A stretch of 64,000 nucleotides of DNA from Fonsecaea monophora (taxonomy: Eukaryota; Ascomycota; Eurotiomycetes; Chaetothyriales; Herpotrichiellaceae), in the NCBI RefSeq assembly GCF_001642475.1, contig NW_019173933.1:805856-869855 (forward strand). Direction: 5' to 3'. The position numbers and the translations under genes were made by a program. This document shows positions 29,416 to 40,796 of the stretch, piece by piece; the stretch's first letter is position 1, and each line of letters begins with the position of its first letter. A model generated the notes under the pieces. The model ran no database searches. It was not told where the DNA came from and saw nothing but the letters and a program-made list of their open reading frames with translations.

Positions 29416-30459
29416 ATGTCTCCACCAATTGCCACCTTCAACGAGTTTGATGCCTACAATGGCACCAAAGAGCTGAAAGAAGGCGCCGTCGGAACCACAA
29501 AGGTAGCCTTGAAGGCCGCTGGCGAACATAACAATCTTCTTGAACAATTCGGCGACAAATGGGATGCCTTCAAGTTTGCACCCATCCGCGAGTCCCAGGT
29601 CTCTCGCGCCATGACCCGACGCTATTTTGCCGATCTTGACCGCTATGCCGAGTCGGACGTGGTCATTGTCGGTGCAGGCTCTTGCGGGCTTTCTACCGCT
29701 TACACACTGGCCAAGGCAAGACCAGACCTCAAGATTGCTATCATCGAGGCCTCTGTCAGCCCTGGAGGTGGCTGCTGGCTAGGTGGTCAGCTCTTCTCGG
29801 CCATGGTTCTTCGCAAACCCGCCGAAGCCTTTTTGAACGACATCGGCGTGCCGTATGAGGACGAGGGCAACTATGTGGTTGTCAAGCACGCGGCCCTCTT
29901 TATGTCGACGCTGATGAGCAAGGTTTTGGCCATGCCCAACGTCAAGCTGTTCAATGCTACCTGTGTTGAGGACCTGGTCACCCGTCCATCCGCTGATGGA
30001 GGTGTCAGAGTGGTCGGCGTCGTCACCAACTGGACTTTGGTCACCTTGCACCACGATAACCACAGCTGCATGGATCCCAAGTGAGTTTTCACAAGACTTA
30101 ATTGATTGTTTCAGCCATGCTGATGAGAGTCTAGCACTATCAATGCCCCTCTCGTTATCAGTACCACTGGCCACGATGGACCATTCGGCGCGTTCTGTGC
30201 CAAACGTCTGGTCAGCATGAACGCCATTGAGAAGCTGGGCGGCATGCGCGCCCTCGATATGAACCGTGCCGAAGACGCCATTGTCAAGGGCACGCGTGAG
30301 GTGTCGCCAGGTTTGATCATGGGCGGAATGGAATTGAGTGAACTGGACGGAGCCAACCGCATGGGACCTACCTTTGGGGCCATGGTCCTGAGCGGCGTCA
30401 AGGCTGCCGAGGAGGCTCTGAAGATCTTTGAGACGAGAAAAGCCGAGTGTGCCGAGTAA
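29416..30459 (+). CDS. THI4: Thiamine thiazole synthase
   Basis: THI4 makes the thiazole half of thiamine from NAD and glycine and gives its own sulfur in a single-turnover (suicide) reaction. Two exons, 29416-30080 and 30135-30459, with a 54-nt intron (GTGAGT, TCTAG), give 329 residues. The dinucleotide-binding VIVGAGSCGLS (residues 83-93) and PGGGCWLGGQLFSAM (116-130) are intact. The sulfur donor is Cys218 in HSCMDP, matching Cys205 of the yeast enzyme, so this is the suicide type. Splicing restores DPNTINAP, followed by STTGHDGPFGAFC and GMELSELDGANRMGPTFGAM. Expression should fall when thiamine is plentiful, through the riboswitch in the leader. Protein length and sequence are typical. 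Confidence 0.97.
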
Positions 30460-30917
30460 AGGAGAAGCACACGTCGGTGCAGCACAAATGGCAGAGAAGA
30501 ACAAGAGGCGCAGAAACACAAGCCTCCCGTCGCTCATTCAGATAAATATCCCAGAATGCCATCCATGAGTCTATATCGCCTCATATCGTTCTATATTGGT
30601 GACATCTGTTTCGATAATTTCATTGGATGACAATCTTCGGCAAAGCAACAAATCCGCCAGTTTTTCGCTTGAGTTTCCCCCGTCGAGGCTGCGACCGACA
30701 TCCGACGATCCCAGATGCTTGTTTTGTCAGCATCTCGACTTGTCATACTATGGCTGGCTGGTTGGGCTTGATTGACAATTGCGTAAACATAACACCGAGT
30801 AGTATTCCATCATTTCCCTTTTTTCGTTGTCATTTCGCTTTGTCGTAAATACATCTCTCATGTCGCTACACTGAACATCACCCTCCATTTGAGCTCGAGG
30901 AGCTCTATAGACCCCCA
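30460..30917. other. Intergenic, no gene seen
   Basis: THI4 3' end and promoter of the downstream transporter. No gene is visible. Confidence 0.5.
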
Positions 30918-32657
30918 ATGACGGACGACAATGTCGGTTCCGAGAGGACGCCTCTCTTATCCTCTTCCTCCAACGCCACCGTCACTTCGATAGAAAGTCA
31001 CCCAGAGGAACAGCGAGATTCCGTGCCCGTCGCTCCCAGACCTGCCGACGGCCTCTCTACTCTGCGCGGCTTTCTCATCTGCGTCTCCGTCTGGGTCCTC
31101 ATCTTCATCCTGACCAACAATGTCTCGCTCATCACCACGATCCAATCCCCAATTGCGACAGACCTCAAAGTCTCCAGCGAAGTCAGCTGGTTCACGTCGG
31201 CGTACCTCATCGCCATCACGAGCATCACGCCGGTGGCGGGCCGACTCTGCGCCATCTTCACCCCCCGAGTCTACCTGCTAGCCTCGGTCATTGTCCAGAC
31301 TGCCGGTCTGCTACTCACCTCCCGGGCCAAGTCGCTGGCCATGTTTCTCGCCGGTCGAGTCGTCACGGGCATCGGAAGTGCCTCCATCACCCCCGTGGCT
31401 TTCATCCTGGTCACCGAGCTGACCAGCGCCCGCCGACGGGGTCTCTTCTTCGGCTGCATCAACACCGGCTACACGACCGGCGTGGCCTGTGGAGCTATTA
31501 TTGCCGGCGCGCTCGAACCGCTGGTCGGCTGGCGCGCCGTCTTCTGGCTGCAGATCCCCTTTGCCCTGTCCGCGGTGACGGTGGCGTTCTTCGCCATCCC
31601 CAAGCCCAAGACGGCCGCGACTGCGGGACCGTCTTCGGAGACGCTGGCCAAGAAACTGTCGCAGATCGACTACTTGGGCGTGCTCACCATCATCGCCGCC
31701 GTCGTGCTCCTCCTCTACAGTCTCTCGTCGCCACAGGTCCAGATCACCCCGATCATCCTCTCGCTCGCGTCCTTCGTCCTCTTCCTCCTCGTCGAGGCCA
31801 CCTGGGCCAGCCAACCCATCGTGCCTGTGTCCGTGCTGAAATCGCGGGGGAACATCCTCACGGGCATCGCGACCGTCGGCGTCATGACGGCGCGGTGGGG
31901 GGTGCTGTTCTACACGCCGACGTACGTGCTCACGCTGCGCGGCTGGCCGCAGACCAAAGCCGGATTGACACTGATCCCGACGAACCTGGGCTTCGGCCTC
32001 GGCGGCCTGCTGGCCGGATGGCTGCACATCCGACGGACGGGGTCGTTCTACATCGCGTGCCTCGTGACGTTCGTGCTGTTCGCGCTGTCCATGTTCACCG
32101 TGTCGTGGATCTCGACCCCGACGTCCAACATCTACCTGTACCTGGGCGTGCTGTTCCTGAACGGGCTGATCGTCGGCGCCCTGCTCAACTACTCGCTCGC
32201 GCACGTCCTGCACCTGACGCACCCGGCGACGCACGTCATCGTGATCCCCCTCAACGCCATGTTCCGCAGCCTGTCCGGCTCGTTCGGCTCCTCCGTCACG
32301 GGCGGCCTGTTCCTGCGCACACTGCAGCGCGCCCTGACGCGCGGGTTCGAGGACCGCGGCCTCCCCGTCACGCCCGACAAGGCCGCCTTGATCCGCCAGC
32401 TCGTGGGCACGCCGATCCTCGTCCAGCGCCTGACCGGCGTGGACAAGGAAGTCGCCCTCTCCGGCTACGAACAGGCCCTCAGCACAATCTACATGGTCGG
32501 CGGCGTCTGGACTATCGGCATGTTACTCGTGCAGGCCGGCACCGGGTGGACGAGCCCCGAAGTCGTCAAGGACGAAGAAGGCGCCCACGACAGCGACGAA
32601 GAGACCATGCAAAATGGTCTGTCGCCGGCCCTTTCGAGGGAGGCGGTCGCCAGTTAG
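30918..32657 (+). CDS. MFS transporter, DHA2-like (multidrug or vacuolar amino-acid type)
   Basis: A single-exon MFS protein of 579 residues with about 14 predicted membrane segments beginning near residue 50. Family signs: WFTSAYLIAITSITPVAGRL in the first loop region (a variant of the DHA2 loop), motif C-like GRVVTGIGSASITPV, and ARRRGLFFG. The acidic N-terminal tail contains ERTPLL, a di-leucine type sorting signal found in vacuolar transporters, so a VBA-like vacuolar role is possible. The C-terminal tail is acidic. Bases are noticeably G+C-rich and strongly biased at third positions, which leaves long open frames on the opposite strand. The substrate is unknown. Confidence 0.88.
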   Translation: MTDDNVGSERTPLLSSSSNATVTSIESHPEEQRDSVPVAPRPADGLSTLRGFLICVSVWVLIFILTNNVSLITTIQSPIATDLKVSSEVSWFTSAYLIAITSITPVAGRLCAIFTPRVYLLASVIVQTAGLLLTSRAKSLAMFLAGRVVTGIGSASITPVAFILVTELTSARRRGLFFGCINTGYTTGVACGAIIAGALEPLVGWRAVFWLQIPFALSAVTVAFFAIPKPKTAATAGPSSETLAKKLSQIDYLGVLTIIAAVVLLLYSLSSPQVQITPIILSLASFVLFLLVEATWASQPIVPVSVLKSRGNILTGIATVGVMTARWGVLFYTPTYVLTLRGWPQTKAGLTLIPTNLGFGLGGLLAGWLHIRRTGSFYIACLVTFVLFALSMFTVSWISTPTSNIYLYLGVLFLNGLIVGALLNYSLAHVLHLTHPATHVIVIPLNAMFRSLSGSFGSSVTGGLFLRTLQRALTRGFEDRGLPVTPDKAALIRQLVGTPILVQRLTGVDKEVALSGYEQALSTIYMVGGVWTIGMLLVQAGTGWTSPEVVKDEEGAHDSDEETMQNGLSPALSREAVAS

Positions 32658-33067
32658 CATGGCACACATGGACAGAAGTTTTGGGGCTGGGTGTAGCGCG
32701 TGCAGTGCAGTGCGTGCATGTTGTACAATGCGGGGTGTATTTTGATATTATCTATCGTGGCATTTGCTACACTCATACATAGACTCTGCGGGTTGGACTG
32801 GACTGAACCTCGTACTTGGACACACGACACCATGGCAACTTGGGGGATGGGGTGGGCGGACAGCTTTTCTGTCTTTCCAAACATCAGGAGATGGGCTCCA
32901 TAAAATAGAAGAATATATATCTGCCAGATCCTTTGTGTTTTATCATCCCACCTATCCCACCCAATATGGTCAATCATTACCTAGTATCTGATCGTCCGTC
33001 CGTCGGTCCTTCGTAGGTGAGTATGTGTGTATGTCGAGTGCTTTTTCTTCTCTCTCTCTCTTCTAAT
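32658..33067. other. Convergent 3' intergenic region, no gene seen
   Basis: Sequence between two convergent genes with a CT-repeat tract near 33045-33063. Confidence 0.5.
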
Positions 33068-33504
33068 TCAACTTCCGCCGGGCTGCTTGTCATCCTTCAA
33101 GTCCTTGGGATGCGGATCGGCCGTGCCTAGGTCCTTGTGACCACCCAATCCCGTGTGTTCGCCTGTTGTCCGGGGCCCGTTTCCCCCTTTTCCACTCTGA
33201 TGTCCGGGGGCGGCTCCGCCGCTGAGGGTGCGGTCGTTCATCTCGTCCATGCCTTCTGGGAGAGGGGCGGCTTTCTTTGGGCCAGAGAGTTCGGCTTCGG
33301 CTGTGGACTGTACGGGACAGGAGAGATTGGATGTCAGTAATATGTCATATTGTGATTGGGGTGTGGTGGAATGAAGAGACGGTGACTCGGGGGAAGGGTA
33401 TTGGGTGATCCTACCTTTGAACCTCCGTGGATGATGTCGTGTCCAGCCTCGACGGGGTTGTCTGACTGAGGCTTTCCGTCGTCAAATTCTGCTCCTCGAG
33501 GCAT
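33068..33504 (-). CDS. Small disordered hydrophilic protein (109 aa)
   Basis: Two exons, 33415-33504 and 33068-33307, with a 107-nt intron (donor GTAGGA, acceptor GTACAG) and exact phase 0. The first exon reads MPRGAEFDDGKPQSDNPVEA, a start I associate with short conserved hypothetical proteins of moulds; the second is rich in Gly, Asp, Lys and His (TGLGGHKDLGTADPHPKDLK). There is no membrane segment or signal peptide. Composition resembles stress-associated hydrophilic proteins, but the function is unknown. The single-exon reading lacks the conserved N-terminus, so I prefer the spliced model. Confidence 0.68.
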
Positions 33505-34623
33505 CTTGAAGTGTTTGAGGTGAGGTTTTATGGGTTGTGAATAGTAATTGCTCTATCTTTTGTCTTCAAACTTTGGTTTTGTTCACAGTGAGTTGGATAC
33601 AGAGTTCTCAGGAGCAGATCTCGTGCCCTCATCGGGTCTATATTTCCCTTGAGCCTCAGCATCACCAATACCTTTCGAAGCACTATTGGGTACGGAGAAT
33701 CCGTCCGAAAGCTGATAACGTCACTGTGAAGTCACATCTGCAAGGCACACGACGTAGCCTGGTCGATCAATTACCTTGGCTGGATAGCTTCTCAGCCACA
33801 GAGCCATGGCTGGGTGCATGGATGGCACCGAGTGGGATGGTCTGGAAGCTCCTGGATTTTCTTTTCCGTCTCTCGCTCTGTACGCTCAGCAAGACGACAA
33901 AGTCGGAGCAGACCTACCTGGCTGGAGAAGAAGAGCATTGGTAGCTGAGAGGTGAATAATTGACCGGGGAATTCCGGATAAAGCACTTTACCTTCAGAAG
34001 GGCCTGTAATTCCCCCTCAGCGGAAACCCGGCGGGAAACTCCCCCCGCTACTGATGATTTCTTCCCCAATAGCACAAAAAACATGCGGGAATTGAATTAA
34101 CTGCGTTCCTGCTTTGTTTCTACCGGGCCTCGCCAGAATTTAGGCCGAATTTGATGGACATCTGGTGGGAAGGGAAAAGGTCAAGGTGACATTGCTGCTC
34201 CATGCTTGCACACACACACATACAAGGATTTTGTCCAGAACTTGTGCCCCCGGACTCGGATTCGGCTTCGCCTGCGCAACCTGACACGTGGCTTTCGTGG
34301 AATGTTTCGAGACGAGAAATCGATCAAGAAAAGACCCTCAGGCCGCTGTTTCATCGTCTCCGTGTTTCCTTCTGCTTACCTTGAGTTTCGTGGTTTTGAG
34401 AGACGGATAACTCGCAGCTTCCTCGATATTGACATGAACGCCAGTAGTGAGAATAAACGCAGGCAGAATCTTCCGACAGGGAGTCAAACGGCGAACAGGG
34501 GAAAGCGAAACACAGTTTTCCTTGCCTATCTACCCTAACATTCCTCTACAGAACAGAATATAATTTCTAAACGTGTCTCTCAAAAGGATCTCTCCAATCC
34601 AATCCTCCCCGCCACAGTCCACC
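33505..34623. other. Intergenic, no gene seen
   Basis: Divergent upstream region between the small protein and the Mpv17-family gene. Short frames on both strands are not supported. Confidence 0.5.
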
Positions 34624-35305
34624 ATGTCCGAAGCCACTTCCTCCCCCGGGTCGTCGCGTCTGCTGCGCGTCACCCTCGAGGGCGCCATCATGAGCGCCGT
34701 GTCAAACACCCTCGCTCAGATCCTAAGAGCCTATCGTGGTAGCGGCGGGCCGTACATCGATCCAGTCGCGCTCGTGCACTTTATCATTATCGCCGTCGTC
34801 ACCACCCCACCGAACTACAAGTGGCAGTTAGCTCTGGAGAGGAATTTCCCCACGAATCCTGCAAGAAGCGACGAGGTTATGGACACGAGGGAGAAAAAGA
34901 AAGAGAAGAATGATGGCGCACCGAGCAAGAAGGAAAAGGAGTCTCTTTCCGTTACCAATACAATTGCCAAGTTCGTTCTGGATCAGACCATTGGGGCGTC
35001 GTTGAACACCATCTGGTTCATCATCATGATCAACTTGCTGCGGGGCGAGGGTCTGAGCTACATAATAGCCACCATCCAGAAGGTGAGTCTGAAATCCTCG
35101 GCGGTTTTATTCCTCCCAGTGCAACAGGAATGAATGTCTGACCGGGTTGTTTCAGGACTTCTTCCCAATGCTCATCGCAGGCTACAAGTTCTGGCCCGTC
35201 GTCACACTCCTCAATCTCGTCGTGGTCCCTGTGGAACACAGGATGTTTGTCGGGGGTTTGGCAGGTTTGGCATGGGGTGTTTATATTAGTCTCATGAACA
35301 TCTGA
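34624..35305 (+). CDS. Mpv17/PMP22 family membrane protein
   Basis: A small integral membrane protein of the Mpv17/PMP22 family, found in peroxisomal or mitochondrial inner membranes. Two exons, 34624-35082 and 35156-35305, with a 73-nt intron (GTGAGT, TTTCAG) encode 202 residues. The ATG at 34624 is in near-ideal context (TCCACCATGTCC); the open frame further upstream starts only with GTG. Four membrane segments are visible. The second exon carries the family C-terminal signature: FPMLIAGYKFWPVVTLLNLVVVP, then VGGLAGLAWGVYISL. A Lys/Glu-rich cytoplasmic loop (about residues 85-110) is longer than in typical members. Confidence 0.88.
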
Positions 35306-35978
35306 CGTCGATTCACGGGGAAACGCTACTACTACGGGGGAAGTGTGTGTCCTGAATGGAAAATAGCACACACCCGGCAATCCTGAATGAGTTTATGATC
35401 GACGAATACCAGTAATGCCTCGGGATGGATGGTTACGGTTGAGACGTCAATTGGCACACGTTTGACAGAAACCTGTTGATTAAGGGCACATCCAGAGAAC
35501 AGTCCTGTTGTTTATGTCCCAAGCACTCCCTTCCGCTCCCCTCATGGGGCATTTTCATTGGTATTTCCATGTCTTTGGTACGTATCGTGTTATGGGTCGT
35601 GGCATGCCGTGACATGTCATGCATGGCGCAGCGTAGGACACAAACTTAAAGCGGAGATAGATGTATACAGACAAAGACACAGATAGATGGATAGGTGGAT
35701 ATATGGATATACTTGTATTTATATGGGGTGAGAGTACAGAGACGGACAAGACTCAAGACTGTAAAGGCGGTATATAACAGGCACGATCCTCAGCCTCAGT
35801 CTCAGCCTCGGGCGATCTCCACGCTGCACGGACGACACACCAGGCTCTTCAAAATTCCCCTCGCTCTCTTTTTGTTCGGCTCAGATCCTTCCATTTCTTT
35901 CCTATACCTGCCTTCCCCTGCCTCCTCCTGGACACCCACCCGCTCCGTGTCCGTCCGGGGCAGACACCTCGGGGTGAA
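35306..35978. other. Convergent 3' intergenic region, no gene seen
   Basis: Between the Mpv17-family gene and the crotonase gene. A GATA/TGGATA-rich stretch lies at 35655-35715. No gene is visible. Confidence 0.5.
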
Positions 35979-37211
35979 TTACAACTTGGAGGCCGTCCAG
36001 ACAGGCTTCCTCTTCTCACGGAACGCGGCCAACCCCTCTTTGGAGTTGGGACTCTCGTGCAGACCTCTCTTGAGTCGTTCGTCGACGAGCTGGAACCCGC
36101 GCTCGACGGAGCCGGTCTCCCAGGTCTCGCGGAGCGCGGCGCGGGTGACGATGATGGCGTCGGGCGAGATGTCTGCGATCTTCTGGGCGAGCTCGATGGC
36201 CTCGGGCACGCACGACTCGTGCGTCGCCGACACGCGGTTGACGACGTTGTACTGCACCGCTTCGGTGGCCGAGAGGACACGGCCGGTCATCGACACCTCA
36301 GACGCGATGGGGAGACCCGCGTTGCGCACCAGCCGGGGGAGGCCGCCTGCGCCGGCGTAGATGCCGCGCAGCGTCTCAGGGAGACCGAAGGTGGCTTTGG
36401 GGGAAGCGACGATCAGGTCGCTTGGTAGTGGGTTAGTGTGTGTTTCTGTGGTATGTTTGGGGGACAGAAGGGTTTTGGAGGGTGATGACTGTGGTAACGA
36501 AAGGGATGGGGTGGGGTGGGATGGCAGACGATAGATCATGCGTCTGTCCCCCTGTCTCCATGTTCCTTGGGTCCCTCGATCTTGAATCTTCAAGATATAC
36601 GTGACAGAGGACCAAGAGGTTGGAAGTGGAACAGCACAGAAAACTCCGAGTGAGGATACTCGACAGGTGTAGCACCACCCAAAACAATCCAAACCATCCA
36701 CCCATCCATGCAACCCAATCTCCGAACCACCACAAAAAGCCAGAAACAGAACCCTCATTGACATCGGAAAAGAAAAGAAAATAGAAAGCATAACTCACCA
36801 ATTGAGAACAATCTCAAACCCTCCACCCAAAGCATACCCATTAACCGCCGCGACAATGGGCTTCTTGCCCGTCCGACGACTGATGCCCGCAAACCCCGAC
36901 GGCGGGTGCATAGCCAGGTACGGCTTCTCCTCGAGTTCCTTGGGATCGCGCTTCCCAAGCTCGATCAGGTCCTGACCAGCGCAGAAGGCCTTGGGCCCGG
37001 CACCCGTGATGATGGCCACGCGCAGGGTCGGCTCGCGGTCGAACCAGTCAAAGACGCGGTGCATGTGCCAGTGCACGGGAAAGGGGATCGAGTTCATCTG
37101 CCGCACGCGGTTGATGGTCACGAGGAGGATGTTGGGCTTCGGGAACGAGAGGAGGACCGACTCGTTGGGCGGGGGAGGGGGAATCTCGGTTTTGGCCGTG
37201 GTGGGATACAT
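35979..37211 (-). CDS. Enoyl-CoA hydratase/isomerase (crotonase superfamily)
   Basis: A crotonase-fold enzyme acting on acyl-CoA, in beta-oxidation or branched-chain amino-acid breakdown; the exact substrate is open. Two exons, 36799-37211 and 35979-36420, separated by a 378-nt intron (donor GTGAGT, branch CTAAC, acceptor CCAAG), give 284 residues. Splicing rebuilds NCDLIVASP right after ALGGGFEI. The oxyanion-hole segments AFCAGQDL (near residue 75) and NGYALGGGFE (near 127) and ATFGLPETLRGIYAGAGG are intact. The acidic residue typical of hydratases is present in PET. The C-terminus ends in SKL, a textbook peroxisomal PTS1 signal, so the enzyme is most likely peroxisomal. Confidence 0.93.
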
Positions 37212-37904
37212 TTTTCCTCAAAGTCGCTTTTGCTTTTGGATGTTGAGTCCTTGGATAGAGAAAGAGTTGGGTTCGGGGGTCTCTTTGGACTTTCTTTGCT
37301 ATGCGGGAGAGCTGGTAGGAGTATGAGCGTGAGATGATCCCGGATGGGTTCCTGGTAGTGATGATCTCGAGGGGAAAAGAAGAATCTGAGCTGGAAGCTT
37401 GCTGTACTTACTCGGTTGGTTTTACACTGACTCCCAAAAGAAAGAGAGGTTGTTTTTCTCTTTGAATCCAAGAAAAATTAATGGTCATCACAAGGAGAGA
37501 CTTCAACTCATCAGTCCCGTCGGCTCAGGTCCAGACTAAGATAACTCGGCGAGTGGATAAATTAGGCAGGAACCTCGGTTTCCCCCACACCCAACACACG
37601 CAACCAAGGCCACCAGAGGCTTTTTGCCAACCCAGCCTTTCCGAGGCATTCTTCATCCGAACTTCCCTCGCTATCGGGCTTGACCAATCACAATCACGGA
37701 TAGCAATCTCCATCTTGGGGTACGGGGAGGGTCTTGCGAAACTATCTCAGGTACTCGTACAGAATGCTTTAGAATGCCGTTTTGGGTAGTGCATCAAGTG
37801 TCTGGCTATAGAGTCATGACTCCGCCGGGTTCCTCCCTCAGACTCAGGAATCTCGAGTCCCCCAGGGGATTGTCCATGAGATATGTAGATGCTGTAGCTC
37901 GCAA
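37212..37904. other. Intergenic, no gene seen
   Basis: Promoter of the crotonase gene and 3' end of the ribokinase gene. No gene is visible. Confidence 0.5.
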
Positions 37905-38942
37905 CTATTCGTATCCAAAGGGAATGCTGTCCATCGCGCCACTTCTCTGCACACACTTCGCCGCAGCCTCGTTCGCCCTTGTGACGGCCTCACGAACGTT
38001 GAGATCATCCAGTTGAATGGCTTGCGCGAGATGCCGCGCAACCGCCGTGGCAAAGTATCCCACAAACGTGTCGCCAGCTCCCGTCGTGTCGACGACTCGG
38101 TCGACTTTCAAGGCCGGTAGCAGATCTCGGTCAAGTAAGTCGGGCGCCTCGAATGAATAGTACACCCCCTGCGACCCGAGCGTTACCACCACGATGGGTA
38201 TTTTCGCCGTGCCGTGGAGGTAGCTCGTCAGTCGGTCGAGCTCCCCCTCGGTCATGAGCTCGTCCGGTCCGGAAACTCGAACGGTCTTCAGCTCCTCCAC
38301 CGATGCAAAGAGCTGCCGGCACTCTGTCTCATTGACCACCAGCACAGCCAGGCCCTTGAGTGCATCCAGCGGGACTCCCTCCGGAAACATGGGCGCAGGG
38401 TTGAAAATGACACATGTCTTGCAATCTGTCGAGTTGAACCTCTCCAAGAGTCCCAGCACGGTTGAGCGAGGGATTTCACCCTGCATGACCACCACGTCCG
38501 GGTCGCCACCCTTTGTCGCCGTCTTGAAGACCTTATCCACGTCACGTACCTGCGCGTTAGCTCCCGGAACCACTAGGATCCTGTTTTCGCCGTTGGAGCC
38601 CTCGTCGACAATGATGGTCGCCGTCCCCGTCTGAACCCCTTCCATCTCCTCGACGCCAGCCGTGCTCACACCGCTCTTCTCCAACGTAGGTCTCAGGAGC
38701 GAGGCGTAGTAGGGATCATTAGCACCAACTGCGCCAATCATTTCGACCACGACATCTTGCGAGGACGGCGAAATGAATGCTGCTTTCCCACATGCAACCG
38801 CTTGATTTGACCCTTTGCCGCCCGGGTGGACTGTCATGGACGTCGCAGTCAGTGTTTCCCCAGGTCCTGGAACACGTGGAGTGCGTGTGACGAAGTCGAT
38901 GTTCAAAGAGCCGATGACTCGTATCACCGGTCGCCGTGACAT
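37905..38942 (-). CDS. Ribokinase
   Basis: A PfkB-family sugar kinase that phosphorylates D-ribose at O5 with ATP in the cytosol. It is intronless with 345 residues, slightly longer than bacterial enzymes. Family motifs: GSLNIDFV at the start, the substrate-binding HPGGKGSNQAVA (39-50), FNPAP and VNETEC in the middle, and the anion-hole DTTGAGDTF (285-293) with catalytic Asp291. A short insert (ISPSSQDVVVEM) lies before the GAVGAN segment. The ATG at 38942 starts directly before the first conserved strand (RPVIRVIGSLNID). Confidence 0.94.
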   Translation of the reverse strand: MSRRPVIRVIGSLNIDFVTRTPRVPGPGETLTATSMTVHPGGKGSNQAVACGKAAFISPSSQDVVVEMIGAVGANDPYYASLLRPTLEKSGVSTAGVEEMEGVQTGTATIIVDEGSNGENRILVVPGANAQVRDVDKVFKTATKGGDPDVVVMQGEIPRSTVLGLLERFNSTDCKTCVIFNPAPMFPEGVPLDALKGLAVLVVNETECRQLFASVEELKTVRVSGPDELMTEGELDRLTSYLHGTAKIPIVVVTLGSQGVYYSFEAPDLLDRDLLPALKVDRVVDTTGAGDTFVGYFATAVARHLAQAIQLDDLNVREAVTRANEAAAKCVQRSGAMDSIPFGYE

Positions 38943-39958
38943 GTTGGTGCTCCTCTGAGTGTCGCAGTGTCACGGGCTCCGAATGATGGCAAGCAATCAA
39001 AGACGCTCGCTCGGGTTTTGGATCTCAGCGTCAGGCTGCAGGAGAATTATTTGCTCGACGGAACGAAGTGCAACGGTGTGAGTATCAAAGAAGCCAAAAC
39101 CCTTCTGCGAACGCGGCTTGTGACCTGATTCCTTTTGCCCATGAGAAGGTTGAGATAAACTATAGCTAAGGGGAAAGGAAGGACAGCCAACTAGGTGATT
39201 TTCCTGTCCTTTTTCAACTCTGGACACTTGGCTTTTCTCGTGTCACCAACGGTCTTGGGACCGGCCGGTGCAGTGTCTCAAAGGAGTGAATATCCAAGGA
39301 GGTGAGTTCAGGTTTTTGGCTTGCAAAGCTTTTGAACGAGGATCTGCTGTGGGTAAAGGAAAAAGGAGAAACAAGTTGGCACGATAGCATCTGCAGTGCT
39401 TCAGTACGTAGGTACGTACCAATTCGTGCAAGTAACGGGGAAACCAGGCAGTCTCAGTCTGACAGCCTGACCAGGCCATCTTTCTCTCCTCTTCTACGGT
39501 AAAGACAAAATATCAACTCTGTCAGACGAGATTCTTTTTCCTTGTTTCCGTGTCTCAACTTGAGCCAATCGGCATGACGTGGAACATTCGCTCCTGATTG
39601 GCGGAAGCACGGCTGAAGATCGGTGTGTGTAAGTCACTCACTCGCAAAGTAAACTTGACCCTGTTGTCGGTTCGTGTCTGGTCTTTTCTTCTTTTATAAT
39701 TTGTTTCCAAGCCGAAAAGACAGCGCCATTATGGATACCTGTACGAAACGACCTTGGAGAGCAAGATCGAGAGCCTTGAGCACACATTTAAATGTCCCCC
39801 AGCTGCTTGGACCGCCACACACAGAGTCATGATGTCAACACTTTGGTCCAATGGCTTTATGATATCCCGCATGTCGAATGACACGTCGCATCTTCCCTGA
39901 CCTGATCCCTCTGAGGAGTTTGTCTAACAGTCTAGGTGGTCTTGTTCTCTAGCAAATA
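38943..39958. other. Intergenic, no gene seen
   Basis: Divergent upstream region of about 1 kb between ribokinase and caleosin. Short frames only. Confidence 0.5.
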
Positions 39959-40796
39959 ATGTCTCCATACATCGAGTCTCCTACGACAACCATGCATCGA
40001 ATTTCCATCCCAGAGGCTCCGATCACAGAAAATTACAAGGCGCATGCACCACCGGTCGGGTGTCAGCTGGAGAACTCTGGCGTGGTTCGGGTCACGTACG
40101 CTCCCACATCTGACGCACCACAGGGTACGGTAAAGGATGGTTGGGCAGAGAAACACCAACATCAGACCGTAAGTCGTCTCCGTTCGCCCACCTCGAGAAG
40201 ACTTTGCTGAATGTCGGCTCAAACAGGTGCTGGAGCAACATTGTTCCTTCTTCGATCCTGATGGCGACGGAATCATTTGGCCCAGCGACACCTTCCGCAC
40301 TTGTCGCTCGTTTGAATGGTCCATCCTCACCTCTCTGTTCTTCACCGGCTTCCTCCATTCTGTGCAATCGTATAACACAGTTCCTGGTTGGCTTCCTGAT
40401 CCTTTTTGCAGACTATGGGTGAAAAATGCATACATGAACAAGCACGGCAGTGGGACAGGAACGTTTGATTCGGAGGGCCGCTATAGACCACAGCCATTGG
40501 AAGATTTCTTCTCAAAATTTGACCGAGATGGGAAGGGTGGTTTGACCAAGTGGGAGTTGTGGCACGGATTGAGGAGATCCAGGATGGCATTTGACTTCTT
40601 TGGCCAAGTTTCTGCCATGTTCGAATGGGGATTTGCCTGGGTCTTGATCTGGCCCGAAGACGGCGTCATGAGAAAGGAAGATGTAAGGAGACTGTTGGAT
40701 GGAAGTCTGTATCATGAAAAGGTCATGGCATCGAAGACTTGTCTCAAATCACCGTCAGCTGGACCTGTGCAGAACGTGTCGTTAAAGATACAGTGA
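39959..40796 (+). CDS. Caleosin (calcium-binding lipid-droplet peroxygenase)
   Basis: Caleosins are haem peroxygenases anchored in lipid droplets that carry one EF-hand; in moulds they act in oxylipin metabolism and development. Two exons, 39959-40168 and 40227-40796, with a 58-nt intron (GTAAGT, AACAG), phase 0, encode 259 residues. The spliced protein has VLEQHCSFFDPDGDG with a canonical EF-hand loop DPDGDGIIWPSD, then a hydrophobic anchor and a proline-rich knot (TVPGWLPDPF), NKHGSGTGTFDSEGRY with a conserved His, and the C-terminal block WELWHGLRRSRMAFDFFGQ to WGFAWVLIWPEDG. Length and domain order are usual for the family. Confidence 0.94.

Noticed and set aside
29779..30537. 252-codon minus-strand frame opposite THI4
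   Set aside because: Antisense shadow of a highly conserved gene; no motif of its own.
31311..32234. 307-codon minus-strand frame rich in Arg, Asp and Glu
   Set aside because: It is antisense to the DHA2-type transporter and arises from that gene's strong third-position G/C bias; it has no domain and a repetitive Arg/Asp/Glu composition. The plus-strand frame 31895-32782 is rejected for the same reason.
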